Source of the DNA: Bacteroidales bacterium
GTDB taxonomy: Bacteria > Bacteroidota > Bacteroidia > Bacteroidales > UBA932
DNA: 64,000 nt
Reading direction: 5' to 3'
NCBI GenBank assembly: GCA_023667095.1
Contig: JAMPAT010000004.1
Coordinates: 106,013 to 170,012, forward strand
Shown: positions 45,122 to 53,698 of the stretch, piece by piece
How positions within the stretch are numbered: the stretch's first letter is position 1
How the letters are laid out: every line of letters begins with the position of its first letter
The notes under the pieces: generated by a model
The model's database searches: none
What the model was told of the DNA's origin: nothing
The model's input: only the letters and a program-made list of their open reading frames with translations
Made by a program: the position numbers and the translations under genes

Positions 45122-46303
45122 CCGGTCAATTACATTGATGACAGCATCTGCAGGCAGGTCTGAGCCGTAGTATGCATTAAAGGATGGGGCAGTAAACATG
45201 GCGCAGATGATGCTGTATTCAGGGGCGGATGCAGGGAAGAACCCTGCAATTGTGCACGCATACTGCCTTCTCCCTAGTGAGTCATAGTATTGTGTCCAAT
45301 CCTGTTGAAGCTCTTTTGGGAGCACTTGGCGTGAGGTGCCTTCCTTTCCAGCAAATTGGCATTTTGCATTTTGCAATTTCTGTAAACTCCCTCTTTCAGT
45401 ACATTCCTTGAGTACCTCTGTCAATATTCCTGCATTTCTACGGCTTAATGCATTCTTGCACACAACGTGTTCGCCATAACATCCTATGCCACTTATGGAT
45501 TCTATGATATATGGCTGCATCATACGTCCCCTGTTGGCTATTGTATTGTAGAATGTGAGGATATCAAGCGGTGATATAGTGTATCCGAAACCGTTTCCGG
45601 CCAGTGTCAGGCTCATTTCGCTCCAGCGTAAATCGTCCGGGGTTATGATGTCGGCTTCGTATAGTCCTTCCAGGTCGAATCTCATTGGAGAATAACAGTA
45701 CATGGCAAGAGCGTCGGTGAATTTTTCCGGGCATGAGTTGTACCATTTAAAGACACATAATCCAATACTGGAGGAAGATGTGATGAATTCGTCTGTCGTA
45801 AGAAAATCATCAAGAGATGAGATATACCCGTCGGAAAGGGCTGCTGCTAGGGCTGCCGTCTGCATGACGCTCCCTGGTGAATACCCTTTTCGGATTGCAA
45901 TATTGCATGTGTCCTGAAGTTCCCCTTCTGTATTGCAGTGCCTTCCGAGATTTACCATTGCCCTGATGGCTCCGGTCTTGACTTCCATTATCACAAGGCA
46001 TGCTCCGGTAATGTTCCTGTCATCTCCAATAGTATTCCTGAGTGCGGAATCTGCAATCGTCTGCATTTCCATGTCTATTGACGTGTGTATAGTGTGGCCT
46101 TCTCCAATCTTGTGCAGTCCTTCTGATATTCCATGCAATTCAATCTCGTTTCCGTAGCGGTCAAGTATGGTGCCGCATTGTTCTGCCAGATGACTTCGCT
46201 CCTGCCGTGAATGCCGAAGGGGTATCACAGTCATTGAAATCATGGTCAATGCAATTATCAGCCCTGCTGCAGATAGTGCTGTTCTCTTTTTCATGTCAAT
46301 CAT
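45113..46303 (-). CDS. Degenerate PBP (FtsI-like) transpeptidase-domain protein
   Basis: A 396-residue protein with one N-terminal membrane helix and an FtsI/PBP2-like transpeptidase fold; FtsI in Bacteroidota is about 700 residues, so the pedestal/dimerisation domain is mostly missing. Homology is clear from ACLVIMEVKTGAIRAMVNLG and GNGFGYTISPLDILTFYNTI. All three active-site motifs are changed: SxxK reads SVMQ (Ser145-Gln148, Lys lost), SxN reads SSS near 177-179, and KTGT reads KEGT (320-323). It cannot act as a normal penicillin-binding acyl-transferase. The frame is intact over 396 codons, so it may be a retained non-catalytic paralogue. Confidence 0.82.
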   Translation of the reverse strand: MIDMKKRTALSAAGLIIALTMISMTVIPLRHSRQERSHLAEQCGTILDRYGNEIELHGISEGLHKIGEGHTIHTSIDMEMQTIADSALRNTIGDDRNITGACLVIMEVKTGAIRAMVNLGRHCNTEGELQDTCNIAIRKGYSPGSVMQTAALAAALSDGYISSLDDFLTTDEFITSSSSIGLCVFKWYNSCPEKFTDALAMYCYSPMRFDLEGLYEADIITPDDLRWSEMSLTLAGNGFGYTISPLDILTFYNTIANRGRMMQPYIIESISGIGCYGEHVVCKNALSRRNAGILTEVLKECTERGSLQKLQNAKCQFAGKEGTSRQVLPKELQQDWTQYYDSLGRRQYACTIAGFFPASAPEYSIICAMFTAPSFNAYYGSDLPADAVINVIDRLY

Positions 46304-46434
46304 ATTCTGGTTGTAAGTTACTTAAAAAGAGTGTAGGCTTACGTGGTCCGGGAGATATTTCCTTTTTGTGGCGGCGGTTACTACCGCTGTGTCGAGAAAC
46401 CATGGAGGTGTACAAAGGAAACGTCCAAAAAAGG

Positions 46435-46477
46435 GAGCGGTGTACAAAAATATCCGGAAAAAATTTGTACACCGCTC
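46435..46477. repeat. Inverted repeat with 14-bp perfect arms
   Basis: Left arm GAGCGGTGTACAAA (46435-46448), right arm TTTGTACACCGCTC (46464-46477), 15-base spacer. The motif GGTGTACAAA also occurs once just upstream. No run of T follows on either strand, so it is not an ordinary terminator. Confidence 0.7.
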
Positions 46478-46601
46478 ACCAATTAGCCTTTTATCCTGAC
46501 TTAGTCAATGCCTAGCCCGGAACTCATCCGTAAAAATGCAATCCGCATCTCCAGGAACTATTAGGCAATTGCAAAATGCATGTCATTGATTAATAACTTA
46601 A

Positions 46602-46645
46602 TACGTAAAGACGGGTGCTCCATTTAGGGTACCCGTCTTTACGTA
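46602..46645. repeat. Inverted repeat with 15-bp perfect arms
   Basis: Left arm TACGTAAAGACGGGT (46602-46616), right arm its exact complement (46631-46645), 14-base loop. It could terminate transcription of pncA (minus strand) 130 bases downstream, but no T-tract follows. Confidence 0.65.
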
Positions 46646-46775
46646 AATTGTTGAATGAGAGTGTTTTATGTTTTGCACTCACGCTGGTGTTACATGCTGC
46701 TGACAGCACCATTGGACCAGGTCAAGCAGGACGGGGCTGAAGTCCAGAGACACGGCAGCCCGTGAAATCGTCCCT

Positions 46776-47519
46776 CTATTTCAAAACAATCCCTTCTGCA
46801 GACATTTCTTCGAGGGCCTTCCTGTGCCCGTCTGCATCGACATAGCCGACTGCATCTTTCAGCAGGATTACGTTGATTCCGGCCTTGAGCAGGTCCTCGC
46901 AGGTGTTGCGTACGCAGTACTCTGTCGCAATGCCGCAGACATATACTTCGTTGATGTCAAGCAGCTCAAGTATCTCACCGAGGGACTGCCCTGCAGTGTT
47001 CTTGCCCTCGAATCCGGAATATTGTTCACATTCCTTGTCGCAGCCTTTGTAGAAAGTCAGTTCGTCCTTGACGTAAGGCACGAGGTCGGTGTGTATCGAA
47101 CCTCCACGGGTACCCTGTACACAGTGTACTGGCCATATCCCTCCGAACTCCTTGAATGATGAATGGTCGGCAGGGTGGTGGTCGCAGATGAAGAGGATAG
47201 GGTAGGTGTCGAGTATTTCGCACTCGTCACCGCCCTGGCCTTTGGTCATGCTGTCTATGAAACGGACAGTCTCCTTCACTGCATTTTCCGCATTCTGGCA
47301 GGCAAGGCTGCCGTCGATGAAATCGTAGAGCATGTCCACGACAATAAGGGCCGTATCTTTCATTTGTCTTATGTTATTTGTTGTTTTTGTCTTTTTTCTG
47401 CCATTCTCTCCGGCGGAACATAATGGCTCAACTGCAGTAAAGAGGGCTAAAGCCAGTCCAAAAGCCATAAATGCTGCTGATAATGTCCTGCTATTTTGCA
47501 CTGAATGTCTCGATTTCAT
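46776..47519 (-). CDS. pncA: Nicotinamidase/isochorismatase family hydrolase
   Basis: Converts nicotinamide to nicotinate for NAD salvage. The core starts at MKDTALIVVDMLYDF (ATG at 47363) with catalytic Asp in VVDMLYDF, metal ligands in CDHHPADHSSF, Lys in FYKGCDKE, and nucleophile Cys in CGIATEYCVRNTC. The frame is open upstream to an ATG at 47519, which would add an apparent signal peptide (SAAFMAFGLALALFTAVEPL) and overlap pncB by 29 bases. Both starts are possible; a cytoplasmic enzyme starting at 47363 is the conservative reading (195 residues), but the signal-like sequence is unusual for chance. pncB lies immediately upstream. Confidence 0.9.
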   Translation of the reverse strand: MKSRHSVQNSRTLSAAFMAFGLALALFTAVEPLCSAGENGRKKTKTTNNIRQMKDTALIVVDMLYDFIDGSLACQNAENAVKETVRFIDSMTKGQGGDECEILDTYPILFICDHHPADHSSFKEFGGIWPVHCVQGTRGGSIHTDLVPYVKDELTFYKGCDKECEQYSGFEGKNTAGQSLGEILELLDINEVYVCGIATEYCVRNTCEDLLKAGINVILLKDAVGYVDADGHRKALEEMSAEGIVLK

Positions 47520-48978
47520 GTACAAGTCTGTTTATGATTTCCATTTTGAGGTTATACAGGTCATCTGATATGTCGACCTTGTAGTAGTGAGGGTTGATAA
47601 GACGTCTTTCACTCTGGCTGAAATGCATCAGGGTGTCATTATAGTAGGCCTTCTTTTCTGCAAGAGTATGTACAGGCACGCATCTGGTGCCGTCTTTCAT
47701 GACCTGGTTCTGCAAAGTGTGCACTGAATATGTCCCGGCCTCGAAAGTCTTGTATTTGTAGCGGTCATATTCGTCTGTGATTGTGAATGTCTCGCCGGCC
47801 TCGATCTTCTGTGAAAGGGAATCTCCGCGCAGGCAGGTCACATCTGCCTTGAATATTTCTCCTTTCTCTGAATCCTTCCTGGTGATCCTGTAGGTGATCT
47901 GGAATCCCGGGTTGATGAGCTTGATCTTGTCCTCGGAGCGTTTCAGCACAGCCTGGCCGTCAATCTGCACGAGCTTGTAGACATTGCCGAAGCATGGTGC
48001 TGCCTTGCTGGTGGCGATGGCGTCACCGACTCCGTATGAATCGATGCATGCTCCCTGCCTTTCGAGGTCTGTTATGAGATATTCATCCAATGAGTTGGTG
48101 GCAAATATCTTGCATTTCCTGAATCCGTTCTCGTCCAGGATCCTGCGGCACTCCATTGAGAGATATGCGAGGTCACCGCTGTCAAGCCTGATCCCGTATC
48201 CGTACTGGTATGAATCATCAATTCCGTTCTCCCTGTATGCCCTCATCGCATTGAGGATACCGCATTTGAGGCTGTCGTAGGTGTCAATCAGGAGAATCAG
48301 CGGCTCGTTCATGTGTGTCTTGATATATGAATCGAAAGCCCTGTGCTCGCCTTCAACTGAGCATCCGAAAGAAGTCACATAGCTGTGCGCCATGGTCCCT
48401 GTAGAACCGTAGTCGAACATTGCCCCCGTAAGGATGTTTGAGGTGTTGCTGCATCCTGCGATGATTGCAGCCTTTGCTCCGTATGTCGCTGCCCAAGGCC
48501 CATGGGCACGGCGTGAGCCGAATTCGCTGACCGGCCTGTCGGTTGCCCTGCAGACACGGGATGCCTTGGTTGCAACTGCCATCTGATGGTTCATGATGCA
48601 GAGCATAGGGGTCTCGAGAATCTGTGCCTCGATAAGCGGTGCTTCCACTATTATTATTGGCTGTGAAGGGAATGCTATCTCGCCCTCACGCATTGCATAG
48701 ACATTTCCTGTGAACTTCATTGCCGAAAGATAGCCCCTGAACTCCTCGTATTCTGCTCCCGGCAGGAACTTCTCGAAGAACTCCATAGGCATCTTGCCGA
48801 TGTTCTCTATCATCTCAAGCACTTCGTCAACTCCGCTGACAACTGCCCAGTTGTTGTTCTCTGGTGCCTTGCGGTAAAACATGTTGAATATTGCGGTCTG
48901 GTCCTTCATACCGCAGTCGTAGAATGACTTTCCCATAGTGTACTGGTACTTGTCAGAGCAATAGGCATTGTTAAGCAT
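47491..48978 (-). CDS. pncB: Nicotinate phosphoribosyltransferase
   Basis: Makes nicotinate mononucleotide from nicotinate and PRPP in NAD salvage. The 495 residues include YCSDKYQYTMGKSFYD (substrate-binding Tyr), EFGSRRAHGPWAATYGAKAA with catalytic residues, GTMAHSYVTSFG (phosphorylated/catalytic His), and GYGIRLDSGDLAYLS (PRPP-binding). It is followed by the nicotinamidase gene, so both Preiss-Handler entry steps are encoded together. A TAAATTTG element is at 49097-49104. Confidence 0.96.
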   Translation of the reverse strand: MLNNAYCSDKYQYTMGKSFYDCGMKDQTAIFNMFYRKAPENNNWAVVSGVDEVLEMIENIGKMPMEFFEKFLPGAEYEEFRGYLSAMKFTGNVYAMREGEIAFPSQPIIIVEAPLIEAQILETPMLCIMNHQMAVATKASRVCRATDRPVSEFGSRRAHGPWAATYGAKAAIIAGCSNTSNILTGAMFDYGSTGTMAHSYVTSFGCSVEGEHRAFDSYIKTHMNEPLILLIDTYDSLKCGILNAMRAYRENGIDDSYQYGYGIRLDSGDLAYLSMECRRILDENGFRKCKIFATNSLDEYLITDLERQGACIDSYGVGDAIATSKAAPCFGNVYKLVQIDGQAVLKRSEDKIKLINPGFQITYRITRKDSEKGEIFKADVTCLRGDSLSQKIEAGETFTITDEYDRYKYKTFEAGTYSVHTLQNQVMKDGTRCVPVHTLAEKKAYYNDTLMHFSQSERRLINPHYYKVDISDDLYNLKMEIINRLVHEIETFSAK

Positions 48979-49096
48979 TTCTCTCAGCTTTCTTTTATTC
49001 TAATTTTTCTTTCCCGGGCCAGGCTACAGAAGCCGGCAATCCGGATCCGTTCTGGTCTTCCGCCTGCATATTTTAACGGAAAGCCAACAAATCGTG

Positions 49097-49104
49097 CAAA
49101 TTTA
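49097..49104 (-). promoter_or_regulatory. Promoter -7 element of pncB
   Basis: The minus strand reads TAAATTTG. Predicted leader about 110 bases. Back-to-back with the promoter at 49127 for the AmgK-RapZ gene. Confidence 0.45.
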
Positions 49105-49126
49105 CATTTTTTAAGCGATTAATCAG

Positions 49127-49134
49127 TAATTTTG
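49127..49134 (+). promoter_or_regulatory. Promoter -7 element of the amgK-rapZ fusion gene
   Basis: TAATTTTG (TAnnTTTG), about 103 bases before the ATG at 49237. Confidence 0.45.
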
Positions 49135-49236
49135 CAAAAATATGTGGCCTTGGTGGCTATGGAGACCGTTTGGGAGGAGTTTATCTGAAGATGCCTGACT
49201 CTCTCCCGTATATTGGGCTGCAGAATAAAATATACA

Positions 49237-51168
49237 ATGGAAAACGCTTTAACTGAACTTTTTGTCTCATTTGCAGGATGCCGCCCGCCGGCAATGGAGC
49301 CTCTCGGGGTGTCCGGCAGCAACCGGAAATACTATAGGATATATTCTTCAGGGAAAACTTCGGAATGTTCCTGCAAAGGAACGGAAGCTGCCGATACATA
49401 TATAGGAGTTATCGGGACGGATGCCAGGGAAAACAGGACATTCTGCGCATTGGCTCGCCATTTTGCCTCCAAGGGGATAAATGTACCGGAGGTATATGCA
49501 ATCAGTGAAGACGGCCTATGCTATATCCAGCAGGACCTTGGGAAGCTGAGCCTGTATGATGCTGTGGCCTGCGGACGTCAGGCGGCAGTCTCGGCATTCA
49601 AACCAGGGTTTGCGGAAGAGTGTACTGAGTGCTTGTCTGCCGGTAGGTTTAATCCGGTCTCAGGCAGCCTGATGGCAGAATTAAAGCCGGATTATCCAGA
49701 ATGTTGTGCCGCTACTGATGAACCATATTCAGAGGCGGAAAGGGCATTGTTGCTGAAGACCGTTTCAATGCTTCCGGAAATCCAGATGGAAGGTGCACAG
49801 GGACTTGACTTTTCCGTATGCCATCCGCACAGTTCACTTGATGCAAGAAGCATAATGTTTGACCTTAACTATTTCAAATATTGCTTTCTTAAGCTGACTG
49901 GCATAGAGTTCAATGCCGTGCTCCTGGAGGATGACTTTGAAAAATTATGCGCTGATATACTTTCGGCCGGTGAGAAGGGATTCATGTACAGGGATTTCCA
50001 GTCAAGGAATGTAATGCTTCGCGATGGTGAACCTTATTTCATTGATTTTCAAGGTGGCATGTGCGGGCCTGTATATTATGACCTTGCATCGTTTGTGTGG
50101 CAGGCAAAGGCATGCTATCCTGACGGGCTGAGAAATGATATGGTTGCGGTATATATTGAGAGCATGAGGCGGTATATGCCTGTGGATGAGGATGCTTTCC
50201 ATGCCAGATTGAACCTTTTCGTGCTTTTCCGTACTCTCCAGGTGCTTGGGGCGTATGGATTCCGTGGACTTTTTGAGAGGAAGCAGCATTTCATGGACAG
50301 TATCCCGTTCGCACTGAAAAACCTTTTGTCCGTCCTGGATGGATTCGTGGATGCATATCCTTATCTGTGTGGAGTGCTCCGGAAGATGGCTACGGTATCT
50401 GCTGTGGCTGGAAATGTATTGAATGCGGATGTCCCTCATGGCAATGTCCGTATTGAGGAAACGGAACAGGCATTAGAACATGCAGTCTCTGAAACTGCAA
50501 TTGCAGCGGACAAAGAGATGGAGTGTCAATTGTCTGGTGTGGAGGGTGTTATGAGGATAGAGAAAGTTGAACCGGAAGTTGCTCATGTCTCCAAAGCAGG
50601 GAACGGAACAGTCGGGAATGTAGAATGGGAACAGACAGTTGGAGCGGAGAATACCGGATGTGCAACATCGGCAAACGTAATGGGTGATGAAGCAAAATGT
50701 CTTGAAATAGAGATATATAGTTTCTCATATAAACGCGGCATTCCTGAGGACAGGAGCGGAAACGGTGGCGGATATGTCTTCGACTGCCGTTCCATCCATA
50801 ACCCAGGAAGATACGATGAATATAAGAAGTCGACAGGAATGGATGCCGATGTGGTAAAGTTCCTTGAAGATGACGGTGAAATCAGCCGCTATCTTGAGCA
50901 TGTATATGGTGTGGTGGACCCCCATGTAGATACATTCCTCAGGCGCGGGTTCACTCATCTGATGGCAAGCTTCGGCTGCACCGGAGGACAGCATCGCTCT
51001 GTCTATTGCGCAGAGCACCTTGCAGAGCACCTGAAGGAAAGATATGCAACCCAGATAGAGGATGGCAGAATGCGTATATTGTTGATACATAGGGAACAGG
51101 ATGTACGTAAATGCTTCTCCTCTGCGAACGCTGACCACAATGGACAGCCAACGGCTGCGTGGCTTTAG
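49237..51168 (+). CDS. AmgK-like sugar kinase fused to a RapZ C-terminal domain
   Basis: A 643-residue two-domain protein. The ATG at 49237 is preferred to a TTG at 49213. Residues about 10-340 form an aminoglycoside-phosphotransferase-like kinase with catalytic loop MYRDFQSRNVM and metal-binding DFQ (FIDFQGG), the signature of cell-wall sugar kinases such as AmgK, which phosphorylates MurNAc/GlcNAc at C1. A low-complexity linker of about 110 residues follows. Residues about 490-640 match the RapZ C-terminal domain (IYSFSYKRGIPED, FDCRSIHNPGRYDEYK, GCTGGQHRSVYCAEHL, IHREQ). The adjacent MurU-like gene supports MurNAc recycling. The linker is unusually long and Glu/Val-rich. Confidence 0.9.
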   Translation: MENALTELFVSFAGCRPPAMEPLGVSGSNRKYYRIYSSGKTSECSCKGTEAADTYIGVIGTDARENRTFCALARHFASKGINVPEVYAISEDGLCYIQQDLGKLSLYDAVACGRQAAVSAFKPGFAEECTECLSAGRFNPVSGSLMAELKPDYPECCAATDEPYSEAERALLLKTVSMLPEIQMEGAQGLDFSVCHPHSSLDARSIMFDLNYFKYCFLKLTGIEFNAVLLEDDFEKLCADILSAGEKGFMYRDFQSRNVMLRDGEPYFIDFQGGMCGPVYYDLASFVWQAKACYPDGLRNDMVAVYIESMRRYMPVDEDAFHARLNLFVLFRTLQVLGAYGFRGLFERKQHFMDSIPFALKNLLSVLDGFVDAYPYLCGVLRKMATVSAVAGNVLNADVPHGNVRIEETEQALEHAVSETAIAADKEMECQLSGVEGVMRIEKVEPEVAHVSKAGNGTVGNVEWEQTVGAENTGCATSANVMGDEAKCLEIEIYSFSYKRGIPEDRSGNGGGYVFDCRSIHNPGRYDEYKKSTGMDADVVKFLEDDGEISRYLEHVYGVVDPHVDTFLRRGFTHLMASFGCTGGQHRSVYCAEHLAEHLKERYATQIEDGRMRILLIHREQDVRKCFSSANADHNGQPTAAWL

Positions 51169-51293
51169 CCCGCAGGACGCGAGAGCCAGGAGAAACAGTC
51201 CGGTAGACTGATTTATTTGTCATAAATTAAATTATAATGTAGAAATCAGTGCTTTAACCATAGAATTGTGCAGAACAATATATTTTAAGGGAT

Positions 51294-52172
51294 ATGAAGA
51301 CGGCAATGATATTTGCAGCCGGTATGGGGACGCGGCTTAAACCTTTGACGGACAGGATGCCGAAGGCATTGGTTGAGGTGTGTGGAAAGCCTCTGGTGGT
51401 CCATGTCTTGGAGAAGCTGAAGGCAGCAGGATATGGACGTGTTGTCATAAACGTCCATCATTTCGCGGATATGCTTGAGAACTATGTCCGCAGCCAGGGC
51501 TGTTTCGGAATAGAGGTGGAGTTCTCCGATGAAAGGGAGCGGCTTCTTGAAACCGGCGGGGGAATCCTCCATGCGAGGAATCTTATTGAGAAATTCTGTA
51601 CCGGCCATGACGGGCGTTTCCTTGTGCATAATGTCGACATACTTTCTGACCTTGACCTAAGATGGTTTGATTCCATGGTGAATCCCGGTTCAGTGGCTTC
51701 ACTGCTTGTCAGCGAACGCAAGACTTCGCGCTATCTGCTGTTTGACGGAGACATGAGGCTTTCCGGATGGACCAATATCTCTACAGGTGAAGTCAAAAGC
51801 CCATATCTTCCTGGCGGACGCGCTGCAGAGGGCAGTCCGGAGATGATTTCATGCAAGGAACTGCAGGGATGCCGGAAATTTGCCTTTTCAGGTATCCATA
51901 GCCTTTCGTCCGCTGTCTTTCCTTTGATGGAGGAACATGTGGCCAGGACAGGCAGTCATCCTGCGGATGGAGAATCTGCAGGGCAATTGTCAAATGGAAA
52001 ACTCTCTATGGCAAAGTTCCCGATAATGGATTTCTATCTTGACATCTGCTCCCGTCATCATGTCCAGGGCATTGTACCGGAAAGTCTGCACATGGTGGAT
52101 GTCGGCAAGCTGGATACACTTGCATCTGCGGAGGAATTCTGCAGGGCTATAGATGCCGGCTCGAATGTCTGA
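51294..52172 (+). CDS. MurU-like sugar-1-phosphate nucleotidyltransferase
   Basis: A 292-residue nucleotidyltransferase resembling MurNAc-1-phosphate uridylyltransferase. The nucleotide-binding signature AMIFAAGMGTRLKPLTDRMP is at the N-terminus, with VVHVLEKLKAAGYGRVVINV, GGGILHARNLI, FLVHNVDILSDLDL (metal Asp) and KFPIMDFYLDICSRH following. It directly follows the AmgK-RapZ fusion with 125 bases between, and together they would convert MurNAc to UDP-MurNAc. Activity on MurNAc-1-P rather than another sugar is an inference from context. Confidence 0.88.
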   Translation: MKTAMIFAAGMGTRLKPLTDRMPKALVEVCGKPLVVHVLEKLKAAGYGRVVINVHHFADMLENYVRSQGCFGIEVEFSDERERLLETGGGILHARNLIEKFCTGHDGRFLVHNVDILSDLDLRWFDSMVNPGSVASLLVSERKTSRYLLFDGDMRLSGWTNISTGEVKSPYLPGGRAAEGSPEMISCKELQGCRKFAFSGIHSLSSAVFPLMEEHVARTGSHPADGESAGQLSNGKLSMAKFPIMDFYLDICSRHHVQGIVPESLHMVDVGKLDTLASAEEFCRAIDAGSNV

Positions 52173-52223
52173 AAATCAGCTGTTCCAGGATTGAAGAGTG
52201 CAGGCAGAGTCATGATTACGGAA

Positions 52224-52690
52224 TCAAACAGCAGACCATAACTTTGGTGTACCGTCCTTGGCTCTGTCAATTCGCCTTGTCAGGTAGCCGTATTCTATGT
52301 CAGACAGTCTGAACAGAGTATGTGGAACTGTTTTTATTTTAGCGATTTCTGCCATTTTCATGGTGAGATCCTCCAACTGTGGAAGCTGACGATATCCAAA
52401 AGCCACCCTTCTGGAATCAGGCCGTCAAATACAGGGAACATCATTTCCTTCCCATACTCTTCATCTGTCAGCGGCATAGTCGGACTGACTGGCAATGCAG
52501 ATGGCATGGAAAGAAATTTCTTGTCATAGGAAAAGTGATACCCTTCTTCATCTGAAGAGTCTTCTTGCCCTGCTCCAAATCTCTGACGAAATGGATTCCG
52601 ACTCCTGCCCTGTCAGCAAGCTCCTGCTGAGAGAGATTTTCCTGCTTACGAAGGCTTTTTACATCTTTTCCCCTGCCAGAGCTCTGACTG
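52224..52690 (-). pseudogene. Degraded hipBA toxin-antitoxin locus
   Basis: The minus strand holds decayed pieces in order. First, an XRE/HipB-type helix-turn-helix (frame ending at 52468: SLRKQENLSQQELADRAGVG then FVRDLEQGKKTLQ). Second, a HipA N-terminal piece in another frame (about 52580-52385: GYHFSYDKKFLSM, then FPVFDGLIPEGWLLDI). Third, a HipA C-terminal-domain piece (52224-52406: KMAEIAKIKTVPHTLFRLSD, YLTRRIDRAKDG). Frame changes and deletions separate them and the kinase active site is missing. No functional protein is expected. It fills the 608-base gap 52173-52780. Confidence 0.8.
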
Positions 52691-52780
52691 GGGTAAAGAT
52701 GTTAAAGGAAGACACGTTGGATAGCTTATCGTGCCAATGAAATCATGTCAATGCATTAAAAATATGCAGGAGTGTTGATG

Positions 52781-53698
52781 CTACATGTTGGCAGGGGCAG
52801 AGCCGAATCCGTCATCGTTCCGGAGCACTTCGCATCCATTCTTCTGCCCGAAAGGAATCTCCACTCCTTTTTTCATGCGGATTACAAAATATGCTGTCAT
52901 CAATGCACAAAGCACCAGCAGGCAGATGTAGTTTACCGGGCTGAGAACCTCACGGAAAGAATCTGCATCCTTGAAGGCATCAACATGTCCCATTATGGCT
53001 GCAAAAGTGTTGTTGACGCAGTGCATCAGTATGGTCAGCTTCAGCGATCCTGTCCTGTAGTAGACATATCCGAAAAGCACTCCAAGTGCAAATGCCGGGA
53101 TTGCCTGCCAAGGGTTCATGTGTATCACTGCAAAGAACAATGCAGAGATCACTATTGCCCATACTGGCTTCATCTTCTGGAGCAGCCCGCGCAATATCAT
53201 TCCTCTGCAGAGCCACTCCTCAAAGAACGGTGCGAAGATTGACACTGAAATCAAGGTTACCCACAGAGGACCATCCATGAGGTTCTTGAATACGGCTTCA
53301 AGGCTTTCAGGCATAGGAGGCATCAGCGACGATACCCTGTCCATCAAAAATGCCAGGGCCAATGTCGCGATTGACACGGCAAGTGCGATGGAGGCAGTGC
53401 TGAATTTTCCGAAATTGCTGCTGTCAACGGCATATCCGGTCTCGAAAAAGGCATTTTTCCTGCTCTGGAAAGATGCATACAGCATAGGCGGTATGAACAT
53501 TACCGGATATGATACCAGCATCCCGTAGGTCTGGAATGCCTCCTGCGATACTATGGCCATGATGGCTGCCACGCAATTCCCTATGATTGCTCCAAGAAGG
53601 AACATCGCCAGGAGCATGAACATTCCGCCTGTCCCCGGGACATACCAGCTATATCCCGAGAACAGGTCGAATGACTTTATTTTCCTTTTGGCCATCAT
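52781..53698 (-). CDS. CPBP family intramembrane glutamic protease
   Basis: A 305-residue protein with about seven or eight membrane helices. The protease motifs are FFEEWLCRGMILRGLL (EExxxR), FAVIHMNPWQAIPAF (FxxxH) and a late HCVNNTFAAIM (His/Asn), matching the Abi/CAAX type active site. Substrate unknown; homologues process CAAX-like or bacteriocin-related peptides or act in immunity. It overlaps the upstream nucleotidyltransferase gene by 4 bases. Confidence 0.9.
   Translation of the reverse strand: MMAKRKIKSFDLFSGYSWYVPGTGGMFMLLAMFLLGAIIGNCVAAIMAIVSQEAFQTYGMLVSYPVMFIPPMLYASFQSRKNAFFETGYAVDSSNFGKFSTASIALAVSIATLALAFLMDRVSSLMPPMPESLEAVFKNLMDGPLWVTLISVSIFAPFFEEWLCRGMILRGLLQKMKPVWAIVISALFFAVIHMNPWQAIPAFALGVLFGYVYYRTGSLKLTILMHCVNNTFAAIMGHVDAFKDADSFREVLSPVNYICLLVLCALMTAYFVIRMKKGVEIPFGQKNGCEVLRNDDGFGSAPANM

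Larger units (their letters stand above)
46304..46775. other. 472-base non-coding stretch with two strong inverted repeats
   Basis: No supportable gene. It contains two perfect inverted repeats (46435-46477 and 46602-46645) and a direct repeat GGTGTACAAA (about 46408 and 46439). Possibly debris of a small mobile element, or tandem terminators between the pseudo-PBP and pncA genes. Confidence 0.5.

Noticed and set aside
52655..52700. TTTTTACATC and GTAAAGATG near the hipB fossil
   Set aside because: Does not form TGTAAA-N5-TTTACA with correct spacing; not an additional activator site.
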